Assembly: GCF_042684485.1 (NCBI RefSeq)
Contig: NZ_JBHULM010000007.1
Coordinates: 434,001-498,000 of the forward strand
DNA from: Oceanihabitans gracilariae
GTDB taxonomy: Bacteria > Bacteroidota > Bacteroidia > Flavobacteriales > Flavobacteriaceae
DNA length: 64,000 bases
Reading direction: 5' to 3'
Part shown: positions 62,924 to 64,000 of the stretch, piece by piece
How the letters are laid out: each line of letters starts with the position of its first letter
Position numbering within the stretch: position 1 is the stretch's first letter
Program-made: the position numbers and the translations under genes
Notes under the pieces: generated by a model
The model's input: the letters and a program-made list of their open reading frames with translations, nothing else
Told to the model about the DNA's origin: nothing
Database searches by the model: none

Positions 62924-63370
62924 CTATAAAACTTCATCAATAATAACACAAAACTCGACTTCAACTACTCCATAGACAACATCCAATCGTACTTCATCTC
63001 CTACTGATGTTCCTGCGCGTTGACAAGTTACTGTTACCGCTTCTAATTCAGCCCCATTTATAGAAATCCAACCAGTTCCAGTTTCATCTAGCGCTATGAC
63101 ATTAGTTGTAAAAAACAACGTTGGAGAGCTTGTAAACGATGCTATTTCTATTCCCGGAGCACCATAAGGTCCGTTACTTGCATTCGGAAAATATTGTGTA
63201 TTTAATTCAGATTCCGCAATTAATGTTTGGTCATTATTATTGGTATCTAAATAAGAGAATCCTTGATAATTACATTGGTCCTGATTAGTTGCATCATTAT
63301 TAACATCATCATCATTGTCACAAGATATGATAGTGCATAACAAAAATATTAAAAAGCATATTTTTCTCAT
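62924..63370 (-). CDS. Paralogous small lipoprotein 1
   Basis: 148 residues. Lipobox TIISC near residue 17, then an acidic linker DNDDDVNND and a compact beta-rich domain (CNYQGFSYLDT ... VTVTCQRAGTSVGDEVRLDV ... EVEFCVII). Four Cys are conserved with the next gene and may pair. Function unknown. It sits next to the sensor kinase operon, and its neighbour is a tandem duplicate. Confidence 0.75.
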   Translation of the reverse strand: MRKICFLIFLLCTIISCDNDDDVNNDATNQDQCNYQGFSYLDTNNNDQTLIAESELNTQYFPNASNGPYGAPGIEIASFTSSPTLFFTTNVIALDETGTGWISINGAELEAVTVTCQRAGTSVGDEVRLDVVYGVVEVEFCVIIDEVL

Positions 63371-63487
63371 TCGTATTGTTTTTAAGGTTTATAAAAGTAT
63401 AATCCACATCTACTGTTCTCTCTATAGATTTTCCAGTATTCCCCTTACCATCTACACCAACAACATTAGAAGTGGATTTGTTATTTT
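63371..63487 (-). other. Spacer between lipoprotein paralogues with coding-like remnant
   Basis: 117 bases. In one minus frame they read STSNVVGVDGKGNTGKSI...DVDYTF, which looks like part of an Ig-like or adhesin domain without a start codon of its own. It may be a remnant of an older gene. Low confidence. Confidence 0.3.
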
Positions 63488-63919
63488 TTAATGGTATAAA
63501 TCTATTACAACACAATACTCAGCTTCTAAACCTGACCCAGTAATATCGTATCTAAATTCTTCTCCTATGGCGTTACCAGCTCTCTGACAAGTTACATTTA
63601 CATTATAAATAGTACCATTAACACTTAGCTGACCTCCTCCCGTTTGTCCGTCTGTTACGACTAAAGTTACAAACCAAAAATTCCCTGGATCGCTGGATTT
63701 GTATATTTCCACTTCTGGACCATTAGATGATGTGTAATAAAAATCTGTGGTTAAATCAGATTCTGCAATTAATGTTTGCGTATTGTCTGAAGTATCTAAA
63801 AAAGTAAATCCGGCAAAATTACAATCGTCTTGATTGACTGCGTTATCATCATCATTATCACAGTTAAATAATACTAGTGTTAAAATTAATAGACAAAGCG
63901 TTTTAAATGTTGTTTTCAT
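63488..63919 (-). CDS. Paralogous small lipoprotein 2
   Basis: 143 residues from the ATG at 63919 (MKTTFKTLCLLILTLVLFNC). An in-frame ATG at 63952 would put 11 extra residues before the SPII signal and is rejected. Lipobox LFNC, an acidic linker CDNDDDN, then the same domain as the neighbour (CNFAGFTFLDTSDNTQTLI, VTCQRAGNAIGEEFRYDI, AEYCVVI). Function unknown; a tandem duplicate with about 40-50% visible identity in the core blocks. Confidence 0.75.
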   Translation of the reverse strand: MKTTFKTLCLLILTLVLFNCDNDDDNAVNQDDCNFAGFTFLDTSDNTQTLIAESDLTTDFYYTSSNGPEVEIYKSSDPGNFWFVTLVVTDGQTGGGQLSVNGTIYNVNVTCQRAGNAIGEEFRYDITGSGLEAEYCVVIDLYH

Positions 63920-64000
63920 AATCGTTAATTTGTTTTTATAATAGTTAAACATTTCCCTTATATTAAAAGAGAAAAAAATTGTTACGGTTTAATGGATTCT

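Noticed and set aside
63318..63515. 65-residue minus ORF overlapping both lipoprotein genes
   Set aside because: Its start lies in the coding end of one gene and its end in the start of the other; only the middle part looks coding-like and is listed as a remnant.

Overview
The window looks like a chromosomal segment of a marine-type member of the Flavobacteriaceae (Bacteroidota). The evidence is low GC and AT-rich spacers, repeated matches to the Bacteroidota -7 promoter element TANNTTTG, a protein with a type IX secretion (Por) C-terminal sorting domain, SusC-like and TonB-dependent outer-membrane proteins, many SPII lipoproteins, menaquinone genes, and LytTR plus beta-propeller sensor kinase signalling. 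I found no tRNA, rRNA, CRISPR array, prophage or insertion sequence.

Layout. 0-5 kb: an OmpA-family protein with two long repeat arrays, threonine aldolase, prfB (RF2) with its programmed +1 frameshift, and two ArsC-like genes of which the second has lost the catalytic cysteine. 5-11 kb: a TonB-dependent receptor, an unlisted 57-residue membrane protein, a dicarboxylate/amino-acid symporter and class II fumarase. 11-17 kb: a T9SS-sorted FG-GAP protein, histidine degradation genes hutI and hutG, a coiled-coil membrane protein and a GNAT enzyme. 16.7-22.8 kb: a glyoxylate-shunt block (malate synthase, isocitrate lyase, an alanine-glyoxylate type aminotransferase) divergent from a RamB/PrpR-like regulator, with a perfect 14-bp palindrome in the shared promoter region. 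22.8-24.9 kb: a small accessory spot with a long palindromic repeat, a cassette-like lipoprotein gene, a peroxiredoxin-like gene and an orphan membrane protein.

24.9-34.4 kb: an eight-gene minus-strand locus that I cannot assign to any known system. It holds a long coiled-coil protein, two large proteins of unknown function, an NTF2-like secreted protein, an AAA+ ATPase with a DD Walker B, a NUDIX hydrolase and two membrane proteins. It is peppered with small repeats and is the best candidate for an undescribed system. 34.6-41.8 kb: a metallo-beta-lactamase-fold lipoprotein, small membrane proteins, EttA, a pirin/MarR/FMN-reductase/DoxX redox-stress cluster and an acyl-CoA carboxylase beta subunit. 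41.9-49 kb: a SusC-like/vWA fusion protein, a menE-CPBP protease-menC operon, a fatty acid hydroxylase and an SDR. 49-57 kb: holA, an isolated HsdR-N-type nuclease-fold protein, a family 2 glycosyltransferase, an OmpA lipoprotein, VOC, Sua5/TsaC, an esterase lipoprotein and a UvrD/PcrA helicase. 57.5-64 kb: a membrane-anchored FMN glutamate-synthase-like protein, a LytTR regulator with a 979-residue propeller sensor kinase, and two tandem paralogous lipoproteins.

Most of the window is housekeeping. Carbon metabolism is concentrated here (fumarase, glyoxylate shunt, histidine catabolism, acyl-CoA carboxylase). Non-coding structure is richer than usual: at least four kinds of dispersed repeat occur between genes, several starting exactly at a stop codon or supplying the last codons of a gene.
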